A stretch of 29,018 bases of DNA from DASWIG01 sp965371445. GTDB taxonomy: Bacteria > Acidobacteriota > Thermoanaerobaculia > Multivoradales > J023. Below, in pieces: positions 10,336-19,025 of this stretch. The stretch spans positions 1 to 29,018 of the forward strand of contig CBDUYN010000135.1 in NCBI GenBank assembly GCA_965371445.1, in the 5' to 3' direction. The position numbers and the translations under genes were made by a program. The notes beneath the pieces are model-generated. The model made no database searches and was not told the DNA's origin. It saw only the letters and a list, made by a program, of their open reading frames with translations. Position 1 is the first letter of the stretch. The number at the start of each line of letters is the position of its first letter.

Positions 10336-10538
10336 CGTTCTGGGCGGCCTGGTGCAGCTCATCAGAGACCACGGAGGAGGAACCATGACGTAACGATCCG
10401 AGACTGCCCACAGCCACTCTCGCAGACCTGGAGCCCTTCAGCGCACTACGAGCCACAGACTCGCACCCGAGTGGGAGATGGATCCTCCATCATCGGGTCC
10501 GTGGCTGGACCCCCAACGAAATCAAAGGAGAGTTTGCA
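10336..10538 (+). other. Intergenic region with a start-like relic (Met-Thr-stop)
   Basis: 203 bases without a normal gene. At 10385-10393 a very strong Shine-Dalgarno run (GGAGGAGG, four bases upstream) precedes ATG ACG TAA, a two-codon frame. It could be a relic of a gene start cut away when the surrounding segment was rearranged, or a minimal leader. A small stem ACTCG/CGAGT lies near 10458-10471. The region ends with the AAAGGAG ribosome binding site of the 10539 gene. Confidence 0.4.
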
Positions 10539-12317
10539 ATGCTGCACAAGACCCTTTCCATCGTCGTTCTCGCCATGATCGTCTCCGCGGCCGCCGCAAC
10601 CGCCCAGAAAACCGATTGGACGTCGGCCGGCCCGGCCGAGCCGCCGACCTTCAAGACGAGCGAGAACACCGACTACGACGTGGCGAGCGGCCTGCCGGCG
10701 ACGGTGCCGGGAGCCCTGGATGCCGACGACTCGACCTACGCGCTGGCTATCTGTGGTGTCATCAACTCGCCGGCAGCGGACCACTTCTACGACACGATCA
10801 CCCTCACCAACACGTCGGGGATCCTGGCCTCGCTCGACGTGACGACGAGCGACATCGGCGATCCCACTTCCTGTACCTCCGGGGACACCTGGCTCAACGT
10901 CTATTCGCCGTCGTTCAACGCGGTGGATCCCCAAGGCAACTGCCTCGAGTTCAACGATGACGGAGGGCCGGGTCTGTGCAGCTCGGTGAGCTTCGACCTC
11001 GGCGTCGGCCAGACCGCGATCCTCGTCGTCTCCTCTTTTGTCGGGGGAGCCGAGTTCGACTATCAGGTCAACATCGATACCCCCTCGTGCAACGACGGCA
11101 TCGTCTACGACGACGGCAGCTTCGAGGGCGGGCTGCGCGGGCCGATGGGCACCCAGACTTTTGAGATCACCCAGAAGTTCGACCTGCCCCTGATCGGCTC
11201 GGCCGGAGCCGAGGTCAAGCGCATCTGCGCCTGCCTCTCGCACACCATCTCGGCCGTCAACGACTTCCCCGTCAACTTCGTGGTCCGCCGCCCCGACAGC
11301 GGCGGCGACATGCCGGGGGCCCGCCTCCACACCGAGGCGGTCATGGTCATGGACGTTCCCGACTTCCCCACCTGCCAGTTCTTCACCGTCGACCTGGCCG
11401 GCGTCACCTTCGATACCGAGACGGTCTTCATCGGCGTCGAGTGGGAGCAGAACATGTTCTCCGAGCTCCTGATCAGCGACGACACCACGAGCCCGACGAG
11501 CCAGCCGAGCTTCTACACCACCAACCAGGGCGGCGATTGGAATCCCGCCTCCGGTCTCGATCCCGACTACAGCAACCTTGCGGTGCGCGCCACGCTCGAC
11601 GAGCCCTTCACGGCGCTCTCCGACGAGAGCGGGCTGCTGCTGCCCGGCTTCGTGCTCGACCTCAACGACCCCGGCGGCCCGACCACTTTCCTCAACGTCC
11701 GCAACACCACCGAGGGCAACGTCGAGATCAACCTCAACTATCACGGCGAGGAGGTGACCGACACCCCGCTGCGGGTCGACGGAGCCACCCTGTCGGCGAA
11801 CCGCGTCTCGGTGAACAACATCCGCGACGACACCACCAACCTCGATCCGGACGGCGACAACGTCGCCACCGGCCTGGTGCTGGTGAACCGCTCCGACACC
11901 AGCGACGCCACGGATCTCGAGGGGGATTTCCTGAACGTCGACTTCGGCAACGACTTCGCCACCGGCGACCGTCTCTTCCGGATCCCGGACGATCTCTGCA
12001 ACCTGCAGGAAATCCGCTTCCTCGACTTCGGGAGCGGCACGGAGCTTTCGATCATCGTCGACCAGCCAAACGGCGACGTGGCGCCGAGCTTCACCTACAC
12101 CGCCTACACCCAGGGGGGAGCCGTGCTCGTCGCCGACGGTGAGTTCTTCACCAATACTCACCTCAACATCGTCGACATCGAGGAGCTCGCCGGCATGGGC
12201 AGCCGCTTCGGCACCATCGTCTTCGACTTCTCGAAGGCGGGCGGCGCCATGGCGGTCGCCAAGTACTCGGCCTTCGGGCGTTTTTCTGTCGAGCTCAACG
12301 GTGCCTGCCGCGACTAG
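10539..12317 (+). CDS. Secreted protein of unknown function (592 residues)
   Basis: AAAGGAG eight bases before the ATG and a clear signal peptide (MLHKTLSIVVLAMIVSAAAATAQ) mark an exported protein; I do not recognise the family. Three parts can be seen. About 30-185 is a beta-rich segment with several Cys (AICG, TSCTSGD, QGNCLEFNDD, GLCSSVSFDLGVGQTAILVV) that resembles pre-peptidase C-like domains. About 186-365 contains VYDDGSFEGG, RICACLSHT and FYTTNQGGDWNPASG, reading like an adhesion or lectin-type sandwich. About 366-592 is a Cys-poor, Asp/Asn-rich domain (FLNVRNTTEGNVEINLNYHG, DLEGDFLNVDFGNDFATGD) ending in GACRD. No transmembrane anchor. The gene lies between two copies of the symporter gene's tail, so it may have been inserted. 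It might have a surface or extracellular binding role. Confidence 0.85.
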   Translation: MLHKTLSIVVLAMIVSAAAATAQKTDWTSAGPAEPPTFKTSENTDYDVASGLPATVPGALDADDSTYALAICGVINSPAADHFYDTITLTNTSGILASLDVTTSDIGDPTSCTSGDTWLNVYSPSFNAVDPQGNCLEFNDDGGPGLCSSVSFDLGVGQTAILVVSSFVGGAEFDYQVNIDTPSCNDGIVYDDGSFEGGLRGPMGTQTFEITQKFDLPLIGSAGAEVKRICACLSHTISAVNDFPVNFVVRRPDSGGDMPGARLHTEAVMVMDVPDFPTCQFFTVDLAGVTFDTETVFIGVEWEQNMFSELLISDDTTSPTSQPSFYTTNQGGDWNPASGLDPDYSNLAVRATLDEPFTALSDESGLLLPGFVLDLNDPGGPTTFLNVRNTTEGNVEINLNYHGEEVTDTPLRVDGATLSANRVSVNNIRDDTTNLDPDGDNVATGLVLVNRSDTSDATDLEGDFLNVDFGNDFATGDRLFRIPDDLCNLQEIRFLDFGSGTELSIIVDQPNGDVAPSFTYTAYTQGGAVLVADGEFFTNTHLNIVDIEELAGMGSRFGTIVFDFSKAGGAMAVAKYSAFGRFSVELNGACRD

Positions 12318-12326
12318 GCTCCGCAG

Positions 12327-12459
12327 CGTGGCGACCGGCCTCGTGACCCTTACCAGCCCGCTGGCCCTGATCCTGCTCTCGGGGAGCGTCGCCAGGGTGA
12401 CGCGCGGCTACTTCGAGCGGCGGCCCTGGATGCAGCGGGAGAAGAGGAAGACGACCTAG
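12327..12459 (+). pseudogene. Truncated duplicate of the symporter gene 3' end
   Basis: Same orientation and reading frame as the end of the symporter gene: the translation VATGLVTLTSPLALILL...FERRPWMQREKRKTT matches that gene's C-terminus with a few changes. Nothing of the upstream ~1.55 kb of the symporter is present, and the similarity begins ten bases after the stop of the 592-residue gene. Several differences change the amino acid (F to L, P to T, N to S, L to P), as expected for a fragment no longer under selection. It is direct repeat copy 2 of the pair with 10206-10335. The DUF1801 gene starts 15 bases after its stop. Confidence 0.85.
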
Positions 12460-12474
12460 CGAAAGGACGAAGTC

Positions 12475-12882
12475 ATGCACGGCAAATCGAAGGCGAAGAC
12501 CCACGAAGAGTACATCGCGGCGGTCGAGGAGCGGCGTCGCGACGACATCCAGCGGTTGCACGACCTGGTGCGCGAGGCCGCTCCGGAGCTCGAGCCGACC
12601 ATGGAGCTCGGCATGCTCGGCTATGGCAAGTACCACTACAAGTACAAGTCCGGCCGGGAGGGCGACTGGATGAAGATCGCCATCGCCAACAACAAGCACT
12701 ACATCTCGCTCTACTGCACCGCCGCCGATGACCAGGGCTACGTGGCGGAGCGCTACCAGGAGCGGCTCCCGAAGGCCAACATCGGCAAAAGCTGCGTGCG
12801 GTTCAAACGGCTGTCCGACCTCGACGAGGCCGTGCTCGTCGAGCTCATCCGGGAGACGGCGGCTGCCAGCTGGGGTGGGTAG
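12475..12882 (+). CDS. DUF1801 (YdhG-like) small cytoplasmic protein
   Basis: 135 residues with AAGGA seven bases before the ATG. The pattern EEYIAAVEERRRDDIQRLHDLVREAAPELEPTMELGMLGYGKYHYKY, followed by IAIANNKHYISLYC and, near the end, GKSCVRFKRLSDLDEAVLVELIRETA, is the DUF1801 fold (an alpha/beta domain related to YdhG/frataxin-like proteins). Molecular function is unknown; some relatives sit near iron or stress genes, which is only a family-level hint. It follows the symporter fragment and is convergent with the NACHT gene, 39 bases apart. No signal peptide or membrane segment. Confidence 0.82.
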   Translation: MHGKSKAKTHEEYIAAVEERRRDDIQRLHDLVREAAPELEPTMELGMLGYGKYHYKYKSGREGDWMKIAIANNKHYISLYCTAADDQGYVAERYQERLPKANIGKSCVRFKRLSDLDEAVLVELIRETAAASWGG

Positions 12883-12921
12883 CGATCATCCGAAGATGTC
12901 CCCGCGATGTCGAAGCCTGCC

Positions 12922-15117
12922 CTACGAAAGGAGGTATCGCCGGGCCGCTTCCGCCTCCCGCGGTCCGGCCTCGAGCGCATCCGAGGCGAGCCGCACGAGC
13001 TCAGGCCGTGGCAGGTCCGAAGCGAGCGCTTCTTCAAGGCGCCGACATACGTCGGCCCGGACCTCCGGTCCGACGCTGGCCTTCTCGCCCAGGCACCGGC
13101 AGACGAAACGCAGCGCCGCCAGGCCCTCCTCGCCGGACGAGCCCTCCAGGATCGAGCGTACGAGGCCTTCCGCCCGTGCCTGTCCGGCGCCCGCGACCAT
13201 GAGCCGCAGGGGCTCCTCCCAGGCCGGCTCGTGGAGGTGCTGGTGAGCCGTCCGGCGGCTCTCCTGCTCGTCGAGCCGGTCGAGGGCGTAATGGGCAGCG
13301 AGATATTCGTGAAAGCTCAGATGGGCGAATTGGTAGAGGTCTCTGCCGAGCTCGATCAAGATCCCCGGGTTCTCATGGAGGCCCTGGAGGAGGTCCTCGA
13401 CCGCCCGGACGCCGCGTTCGCCGTCCCACTCGGGATCGTGCGCGAGGCCGTGGCGTAGCCACGTCCTCAAATCCTCACCCTGGATCTCCCGGCTACCGGT
13501 CTGGGTCGAAGCGCGCCAGGCCACCTCGGCGAGGGCGTGGATCAGCAGACCCGGATCCGGGAGCTCGTGGCTCTCCTCTCGCCCGGAAGAGGGCGCGTTG
13601 GCCCAGAGCTCGGCCAGGGTCCGTACGGCCGTCTCGTAGAAGACGACGCGTCGCTCCGGCAAGAGGCCCGAACGCAACCGGCGGACGAGGACGATCAAGG
13701 TCGAGAGCATCGGGTTCCGCGCCATCGCCCGGAGCCGCGGACGCGCCAGGACCTCCTCGACCAGGGTGGGCGCCCCGGCGGCGAGCGCTCCGGTCTCGGC
13801 CTCGCCTTCGCCGGCCAGGGCCTCGAACCAGCCGTGGAAGAAACGGCGGACGCGCTCGTCGTCAAAAGGGACGATCCGCCACTTGGTCACCGGCCCGGAT
13901 AGCGGCATCGCGTCATAGCCGTGGGGCCGCGAGGTCATCACGAACCGTGCTCGGGGGTAACGCTTGGCCATGGCGTCGACCTGGGCGCTCACCCAGCGGC
14001 GTTGGCCATCGTCGAAGACGTCGTCGAAACCGTCGAGGAGCACCAGGGCCCGGCCTTCCGCGAGCGCCTCTTCGATCGACGGCAGCTCTTCCCGGTAGCG
14101 CTCGACGAGGAAACCCGCCAGCTCCGTCTCGGGATCGGAGCGTAGCGCCGAGGTGAAGGCCTTGAGCTCAAAAAGCAGCGGCACCGTCCCTTCCTGGAGC
14201 CCGGCGTCGAGCGGGACCTCGGTCCCGTGGTGGGCGTCGAGCAGCGAGAGGACCGTCCCGGGCCGGCAGAGCGCTATCGCCAGGCAGCGCAGGAGCGTGG
14301 TCTTGCCCGATCCCGGCGCGCCCAGGACGACGTGGAACCGCTCGCGGCGCAGGGCCTGGCCGATCGTCAAGGTCTCCGCCGCGTCTTCCGCAACCTGGGC
14401 CTCGGGATCCTGACGCCGCACGAGGAGCGGCTCGACGAAGACGTCCTCCAGCCGGATGCCGTCGCCGGCACCGGCCTCGTCGCCCAGGAAAAGGCCCCGG
14501 GTCTCGGCGTAGCGATATCGCCGGTCGACGCCTTCCCGGTAGTGGACGAGCGCGGTGTCGTCGAGATGGAGCGCCCCCTCGTGGCGCAGCAGCTCCTCGA
14601 CTTTCGCGACCAGGAGGCCGAGCTTCTCTTCCATGGCCGCGGCGTGGTCCTCGTGGGTGGCGGCGAGCGTGAGGCTCAGGACGATGCGCAGCTCCGGGAG
14701 CTTGGCCGCGGCGAGGAAGAAGCGCTTGCGCAGCGACGTCCAGGCGCCGGTGAAGTCGTCCTCGTCGGCGCCGGGCAGGGAAAGCGCCATGAAGTGACGC
14801 CGGGTCTCCTCGGTCTTGATCTCGCGAAACGGGACGAAAGGCAGCTGACGCAGGGCGTCGAGAAAGGCGGTACCCTCCATCAGGGAACGGATCTCGGTCA
14901 GGAGCGCCGCGTCGATCTCGTAGACGGCGCGCAGGCTGTCGAGAAAGGCTCCGCAGGCCTCGGCGTAGGCGTGCTCGAGGGGGTCTTTCAGGGGACCGCC
15001 GGCACCCAGGGCGTCCTTGGCTTTGTCGCGGACGGCGGCATAGGCCTCGCGCAGCGGGGGACCCATGAGGCCGGAGACGGCGTCGTTCGCGATCGTAGGG
15101 AGCCATTCGGCAGGCAT
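12922..15117 (-). CDS. NACHT-domain STAND NTPase, candidate defence/signalling protein
   Basis: About 731 residues (733 if the ATG six bases upstream is used; numbering here is from that upstream Met). The ATG at 15117 has AGGAG seven bases before it, while the one at 15123 would have only one base of spacing. The NTPase core shows Walker A GAPGSGKTT (268-276), the NACHT-style Walker B ALVLLDGFDDVFDD (from 359) and sensor RFVMTSRPHGYD (393-404). The following helical part contains NPMLSTLIVLV (470-480) and QFAHLSFHEYLAAHYA (598-613), hallmarks of NACHT winged-helix regions. An N-terminal ~250 residues, mostly helical, match no effector domain I know; the C-terminus is a short (~120 residue) helical tail without leucine-rich repeats. 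NACHT proteins oligomerise on sensing a trigger, and several bacterial ones protect against phage. Function here is inferred from family only. Confidence 0.88.
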   Translation of the reverse strand: MPAEWLPTIANDAVSGLMGPPLREAYAAVRDKAKDALGAGGPLKDPLEHAYAEACGAFLDSLRAVYEIDAALLTEIRSLMEGTAFLDALRQLPFVPFREIKTEETRRHFMALSLPGADEDDFTGAWTSLRKRFFLAAAKLPELRIVLSLTLAATHEDHAAAMEEKLGLLVAKVEELLRHEGALHLDDTALVHYREGVDRRYRYAETRGLFLGDEAGAGDGIRLEDVFVEPLLVRRQDPEAQVAEDAAETLTIGQALRRERFHVVLGAPGSGKTTLLRCLAIALCRPGTVLSLLDAHHGTEVPLDAGLQEGTVPLLFELKAFTSALRSDPETELAGFLVERYREELPSIEEALAEGRALVLLDGFDDVFDDGQRRWVSAQVDAMAKRYPRARFVMTSRPHGYDAMPLSGPVTKWRIVPFDDERVRRFFHGWFEALAGEGEAETGALAAGAPTLVEEVLARPRLRAMARNPMLSTLIVLVRRLRSGLLPERRVVFYETAVRTLAELWANAPSSGREESHELPDPGLLIHALAEVAWRASTQTGSREIQGEDLRTWLRHGLAHDPEWDGERGVRAVEDLLQGLHENPGILIELGRDLYQFAHLSFHEYLAAHYALDRLDEQESRRTAHQHLHEPAWEEPLRLMVAGAGQARAEGLVRSILEGSSGEEGLAALRFVCRCLGEKASVGPEVRADVCRRLEEALASDLPRPELVRLASDALEAGPREAEAARRYLLS

Positions 15118-15124
15118 CGACATA

Positions 15125-15144
15125 CTCCTCTCACGCCGATTCTA
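15125..15144 (-). promoter_or_regulatory. Possible -10 element and RBS of the NACHT gene
   Basis: On the minus strand TAGAAT (15139-15144) matches TATAAT at five of six positions and lies just upstream of AGGAG (15125-15129). A start near 15132 would give a very short leader. No matching -35 box is visible in the GC-rich sequence upstream, so this is weak. The region is divergent with the gene at 15238. Confidence 0.3.
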
Positions 15145-15237
15145 TACCGACCGCCGCGCCGCCGTCGCGAGCTTGCCTCCGGACGCGGCCAGGGCATAGG
15201 ATCCCGGCGTCACCTCTGGCGACGGATCCTCCAGGAA

Positions 15238-18200
15238 ATGAAGGCAAGATACTCCCTCACCGGTGCGGTGATCAAGCTCGGTACCCCCGCGCCCTGGGTG
15301 GTTTACACGAGCCTGGCGCTCGCTCTTGCCGCGGTCTCCGGAACGGCCGAGGGGCTTTTCGGCGCGGCCGTCGAGCTGGCGCACTTCCGCGACCGGGCCA
15401 TCGGCGAGACCACCCTCGCCGGCGTCGACGCCTCGCCCTACGCCCGCACCTACGTGGCGATGATCACCGGCTTCACCGCGGCCTTCCTGGCGGCGTTCGT
15501 CGCGCTGACGGCGGCAGCGTCCGCTCTGGCGCGCCAGCTCGGCCCTGAGGTGGCCGAACGGCGCCTGCGCGGCGTCGAAACTCTCGGCCAGCTGGCTCTG
15601 GCCACCCTCCTTCTCCACATGATCCTGCGCGAGCCGAGCCTGGCGCCGCTCCCGGGCCTCCTCTTCGGCCTGATCGGCCTCTGGCTTGCCCTCGCCGTCC
15701 TGGAAGCCGTCGTCCGGTGGCGGTGCCCGCCAACCTGGAGGGACCTCGTCCCGGCGATCCTCGAGGACCGGTCCTGGCTTTTCGTCACCCTGGTCCTGGC
15801 GCTGCCGGCGGTCTTCACCTGCTGGGTGCTTTTCGATCGGCCGATGGAGGTCGACCTCGGGTGGGGGCTCGTCGTTTGTGCTCTGGGCGCGCTGGCGGTC
15901 CTGGCCTCGGAGGCCGCCTTCGTGCGGCGTCGAGGGACCAAGCGGCTGCGCGAGGCGCATGCCCGCCTGGCCCTGGCAGCGACGGCGCTCCTCTTGATCC
16001 CGGCCTCGATCCCGGTCGCCAACGAGCTCCAGTACCGCTTCGCCGCCACGGCGCCGCGGACGATCGCGATTCTTCTGATCGTGCTGCTCGGCGCGGCAAG
16101 CGCCGGCATGTTTTTCCTCGGGCGCCGCTGGCGGCCATCGACGGCGTCGCTCCTCGTGTTCTTCTATTTTCCCGTCCTGATCGCCACCGGCTACCTCTTC
16201 CGGGTGCATCGTCAGACGCTCCATCTCGGGAGCCTCGACTACTTTCACCTCGGCGAGAAGACGCTTCCCACCCAGCAGCTCTTCCTCTTCGGCAAGCTCC
16301 CGCTTGCCGACGTCCGGTTGGCCCACACGTTTTCCGACATGTTCTACCAGACGCTCTACACGATGGCGAACGGCTACCGCGGCCTCGACATGCTGCTGTG
16401 GGAGAGCTGGATGCCGCTCGTCGTGGCGGGTGTGGTGATCTACCTGGTGCTGGCGCGGCTCACCTCGCCGCGCTTCGCCTTTCTCGCCGTCCTGTTCCTG
16501 CCGGTCACGAACCTCCTGCCGCCCTACTACGTGCCGGCTCTCGTACCGTTCCTTTTTCTCTTCCACGCACTGCGCCGGCCCACCTGGGGACGCTTTACGC
16601 TGGTCTGGGTCAGCGCCCTCCTGCTCGCCCTGTGGCGTGTGGATTTCGGCCTGGTGGGTTTTCTTTCGCTCGCCGGTGTCGTCGCCGGCTATCTCCTGGC
16701 CGGTCACCGTGGACGGCTCCGGGCGATCGCCGTCTCGCTCGGGGCCGTGGCGGCGGCCACCGCTGTCGTCCTCCTGGGTGTGGCCTTTCTGGGCGGCGGC
16801 GGAGCACTCGTCGCCGTGATGCGCTCCTATGGCTACCGGCTGGTGACCCGGACCCGGCCGGAGATCATCGAGAGCTACAGCGCGGCGGCGGTCGCGCAGT
16901 ACTACCTCCTGCCGGCGGTTGGCCTCGTCTACGTCGTCTACTATGCGGTCCGCCGCCTCCGGGGCCGGCGCGTCGCGCCGGCGCAGTCGATGCTGGCCGC
17001 GATCGCCGCGTTTTCGCTCGTCATCTCGCTGCGCTCCCTGGAGCGCCACTCTCTCGTCGAATCCTTTAACATTTATTTCTTCCTTTTCTTGTTGGCCGCT
17101 TTACCCTTTCTCTTCGTACGGAGCGGACCCGCCCTTGGGCGTCACCGCCTCGAGGGGACGTTCTTCCTGGTCCTGGTCCTGACGGCGGTCTTTGCGCTTC
17201 CACCTTCGAGCTACGGCCGTGCCGACCTTCGGTTGTCGAGCGCCTTGACCGAGGGCCGGATTTTTCGTTTCGTGGACTGGGAAGGCGACGAGCCAAGGAT
17301 CACCTTCGACGCCGAGCGACATCAATCCCTGGTCGGATTCCTGCGGCAGGAGCTCGCAGGCGACGAAACGTTTTTCGATTTCACCAACTCGCCTCTTCTC
17401 TACCTCCTGGCCGACAAGGAGCTTGCGAGCTGGATGATCCCGAACCTGACGCAGACTTCGGAGCCGGTCCAGGCCCGCGTCGTCGCCGACCTGGACGAGC
17501 TCCGGCGCGCCGGCCGCCTGCCCTTCGTCGTCATGAAGCAGGGCAACTACTTCTGGGACAACACCGACGGCGTCCCCAACGAGGTCCGCTGCTACCGGGT
17601 GGCCGAATTTCTCTACCGTCATTACCAGCCGTTCGCCGCGATCGGCCCCTACGAGCTCTGGCAAGAGAAGGACGTGCCCAGGGAAGCGCCCTATTTCGAG
17701 TCGATTCCCGCGCGGATCAGCGACGACTACGTCCTTCAAAACCTGAGGCTTCGCCACGAGGGCGAGAGGCCGGCTTTCGAGGCGACGGGACCGGATCCGC
17801 AGCTCGTCGGATACCTCGATTTCGAGGACGTCGACCTTGGGAGCTTTCCATACTGGAGGCTGATCGTCGATTACCGTCTGGCGGCTCCCGGTGCGCTCCA
17901 AGCTTTCTACGAGCTCGACGGGGAAGGATTCAGCGAAGAGAGGAGCGCCTGGTCGCAGGCCAGCGGAGGACGTGTCGTCGTCTCGCTGCCCGGCGCGGGG
18001 GAGGCGAAGCGGCTCACGGGCCTGCGGCTCGATCCTCCGGAGGGTTCGCTCCTGCATCACGTCGACGCGCGTCTCGCCGGCAGCGACTACGAGGTCTTGC
18101 CCCTCGATCCGGAGCGCTGGTCCCAGCGGTGGAACGTCGGCCGGCTACCCTTCGTGTGGGCGAGCTTCGATCCCCTGGAGGCCCTGGAGACGACGCAAGT

Positions 18201-18975
18201 CGTCGCGGTCCTCCTCGAGGAGGAGAGAGAGCTCGACGAGCTTGCGAAGCTCGTCTTACCCCTGGAGGGGATCAGGGCGGCCGACGCGGGGTATCTGCAC
18301 CTGCGCCTGCGCTCGCGGCTCGTCACCCACGGCGGGCGCCATGAGGACACGTCGCTGACGGCGACGGTGACCTACGGCGGCGAGCCGGCGAGCGCCGTCG
18401 CCTTCGACGTCGTGATCGATCCCGCCGATGCCTTCGCAGGGTACGTTCCGGCGCCGACCGGAGAGCTCGTTGCCCACAACCTGGCGCGGCTGGAGATTCC
18501 GGAAGCCCGCCTGGCCCTCGAAGCTACGGGGAAGGACCCCTGGGGGCACGGCCTCTTCGACTTCCACGAGGTCCCGCGCCTGGAGATCGACGACGAGCTC
18601 TGGATCCGCCTCGTCTACCGTTCGACGCTCGGCGGTCCGTTGCAGCTTTTCTTCGCCTTCGACGACCGCGAGTTCAGCGAGGAGACCAGCTCGGGGGGAG
18701 AGCTCGTCGAGACGCTGGCGGGCGAGGAGCTGATCCTCCCGGTTCGGGGCGGCAGGGCGACCGAGCGCCTGATGGACGTGCGGTTCGACCCGCCGGAGGG
18801 GGCGGTCTTCGCCATCGACGAGCTCGAGGTCATCACGCGCCAGCTCCGGGCGCGCGACTACCTCGTGCGGCTCGCCACCCAGTGGCGGTGGAGCGCCGCT
18901 CCGGTCGAGGAGCTCGTTCTGACCGTGTCGGGACCGGTGACCGTCGAGCGGGTCGTCCTACGGCGCGGCGACTGA
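15238..18975 (+). CDS. Large polytopic membrane protein with duplicated extracytoplasmic module
   Basis: 1245 residues. The first ~660 contain a dozen or more hydrophobic helices, with a luminal-type loop SLDYFHLGEKTLPTQQLFLFG after the first half; this layout resembles GT-C-fold glycosyltransferase-like integral proteins, though no family was firmly recognised. A soluble region follows (~665-840: FFDFTNSPLLYLLADKELASWMIPN), as in proteins that keep a catalytic or recognition domain outside. The last 400 residues hold two copies of a beta-rich module, about 845-945 and 1091-1198. They share ATG.DP, the LQ.F sequence before the Asp, FSEE.S and DPPEG...D. The module may be a carbohydrate-binding or cell-wall domain. 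The start is the ATG in CCAGGAAATG; the ribosome binding site is weak. Likely involved in envelope glycan assembly, by inference only. Confidence 0.82.
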   Translation: MKARYSLTGAVIKLGTPAPWVVYTSLALALAAVSGTAEGLFGAAVELAHFRDRAIGETTLAGVDASPYARTYVAMITGFTAAFLAAFVALTAAASALARQLGPEVAERRLRGVETLGQLALATLLLHMILREPSLAPLPGLLFGLIGLWLALAVLEAVVRWRCPPTWRDLVPAILEDRSWLFVTLVLALPAVFTCWVLFDRPMEVDLGWGLVVCALGALAVLASEAAFVRRRGTKRLREAHARLALAATALLLIPASIPVANELQYRFAATAPRTIAILLIVLLGAASAGMFFLGRRWRPSTASLLVFFYFPVLIATGYLFRVHRQTLHLGSLDYFHLGEKTLPTQQLFLFGKLPLADVRLAHTFSDMFYQTLYTMANGYRGLDMLLWESWMPLVVAGVVIYLVLARLTSPRFAFLAVLFLPVTNLLPPYYVPALVPFLFLFHALRRPTWGRFTLVWVSALLLALWRVDFGLVGFLSLAGVVAGYLLAGHRGRLRAIAVSLGAVAAATAVVLLGVAFLGGGGALVAVMRSYGYRLVTRTRPEIIESYSAAAVAQYYLLPAVGLVYVVYYAVRRLRGRRVAPAQSMLAAIAAFSLVISLRSLERHSLVESFNIYFFLFLLAALPFLFVRSGPALGRHRLEGTFFLVLVLTAVFALPPSSYGRADLRLSSALTEGRIFRFVDWEGDEPRITFDAERHQSLVGFLRQELAGDETFFDFTNSPLLYLLADKELASWMIPNLTQTSEPVQARVVADLDELRRAGRLPFVVMKQGNYFWDNTDGVPNEVRCYRVAEFLYRHYQPFAAIGPYELWQEKDVPREAPYFESIPARISDDYVLQNLRLRHEGERPAFEATGPDPQLVGYLDFEDVDLGSFPYWRLIVDYRLAAPGALQAFYELDGEGFSEERSAWSQASGGRVVVSLPGAGEAKRLTGLRLDPPEGSLLHHVDARLAGSDYEVLPLDPERWSQRWNVGRLPFVWASFDPLEALETTQVVAVLLEEERELDELAKLVLPLEGIRAADAGYLHLRLRSRLVTHGGRHEDTSLTATVTYGGEPASAVAFDVVIDPADAFAGYVPAPTGELVAHNLARLEIPEARLALEATGKDPWGHGLFDFHEVPRLEIDDELWIRLVYRSTLGGPLQLFFAFDDREFSEETSSGGELVETLAGEELILPVRGGRATERLMDVRFDPPEGAVFAIDELEVITRQLRARDYLVRLATQWRWSAAPVEELVLTVSGPVTVERVVLRRGD

Positions 18976-19025
18976 CGCTGTCGGAGATTTTCGGATATCC
19001 TTCAAGGGTTTCGCAAAGGAGCATC

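Noticed and set aside
12139..12459. Separate 106-residue gene overlapping the end of the 592-residue gene
   Set aside because: Its first 60 codons are the out-of-frame end of the secreted-protein gene; only the last ~44 codons are meaningful, as a symporter fragment.
14227..15237. Upstream extension of the 1245-residue membrane protein
   Set aside because: Antisense to the NACHT gene with no membrane or domain content; the ATG at 15238 lies just before the first hydrophobic helix.
15142..17049. Long reverse-strand open frame opposite the 1245-residue membrane protein
   Set aside because: Composition is Arg/Gly/Glu-rich and without domains, typical of antisense frames in GC-rich DNA; the plus strand has clear membrane-protein content.
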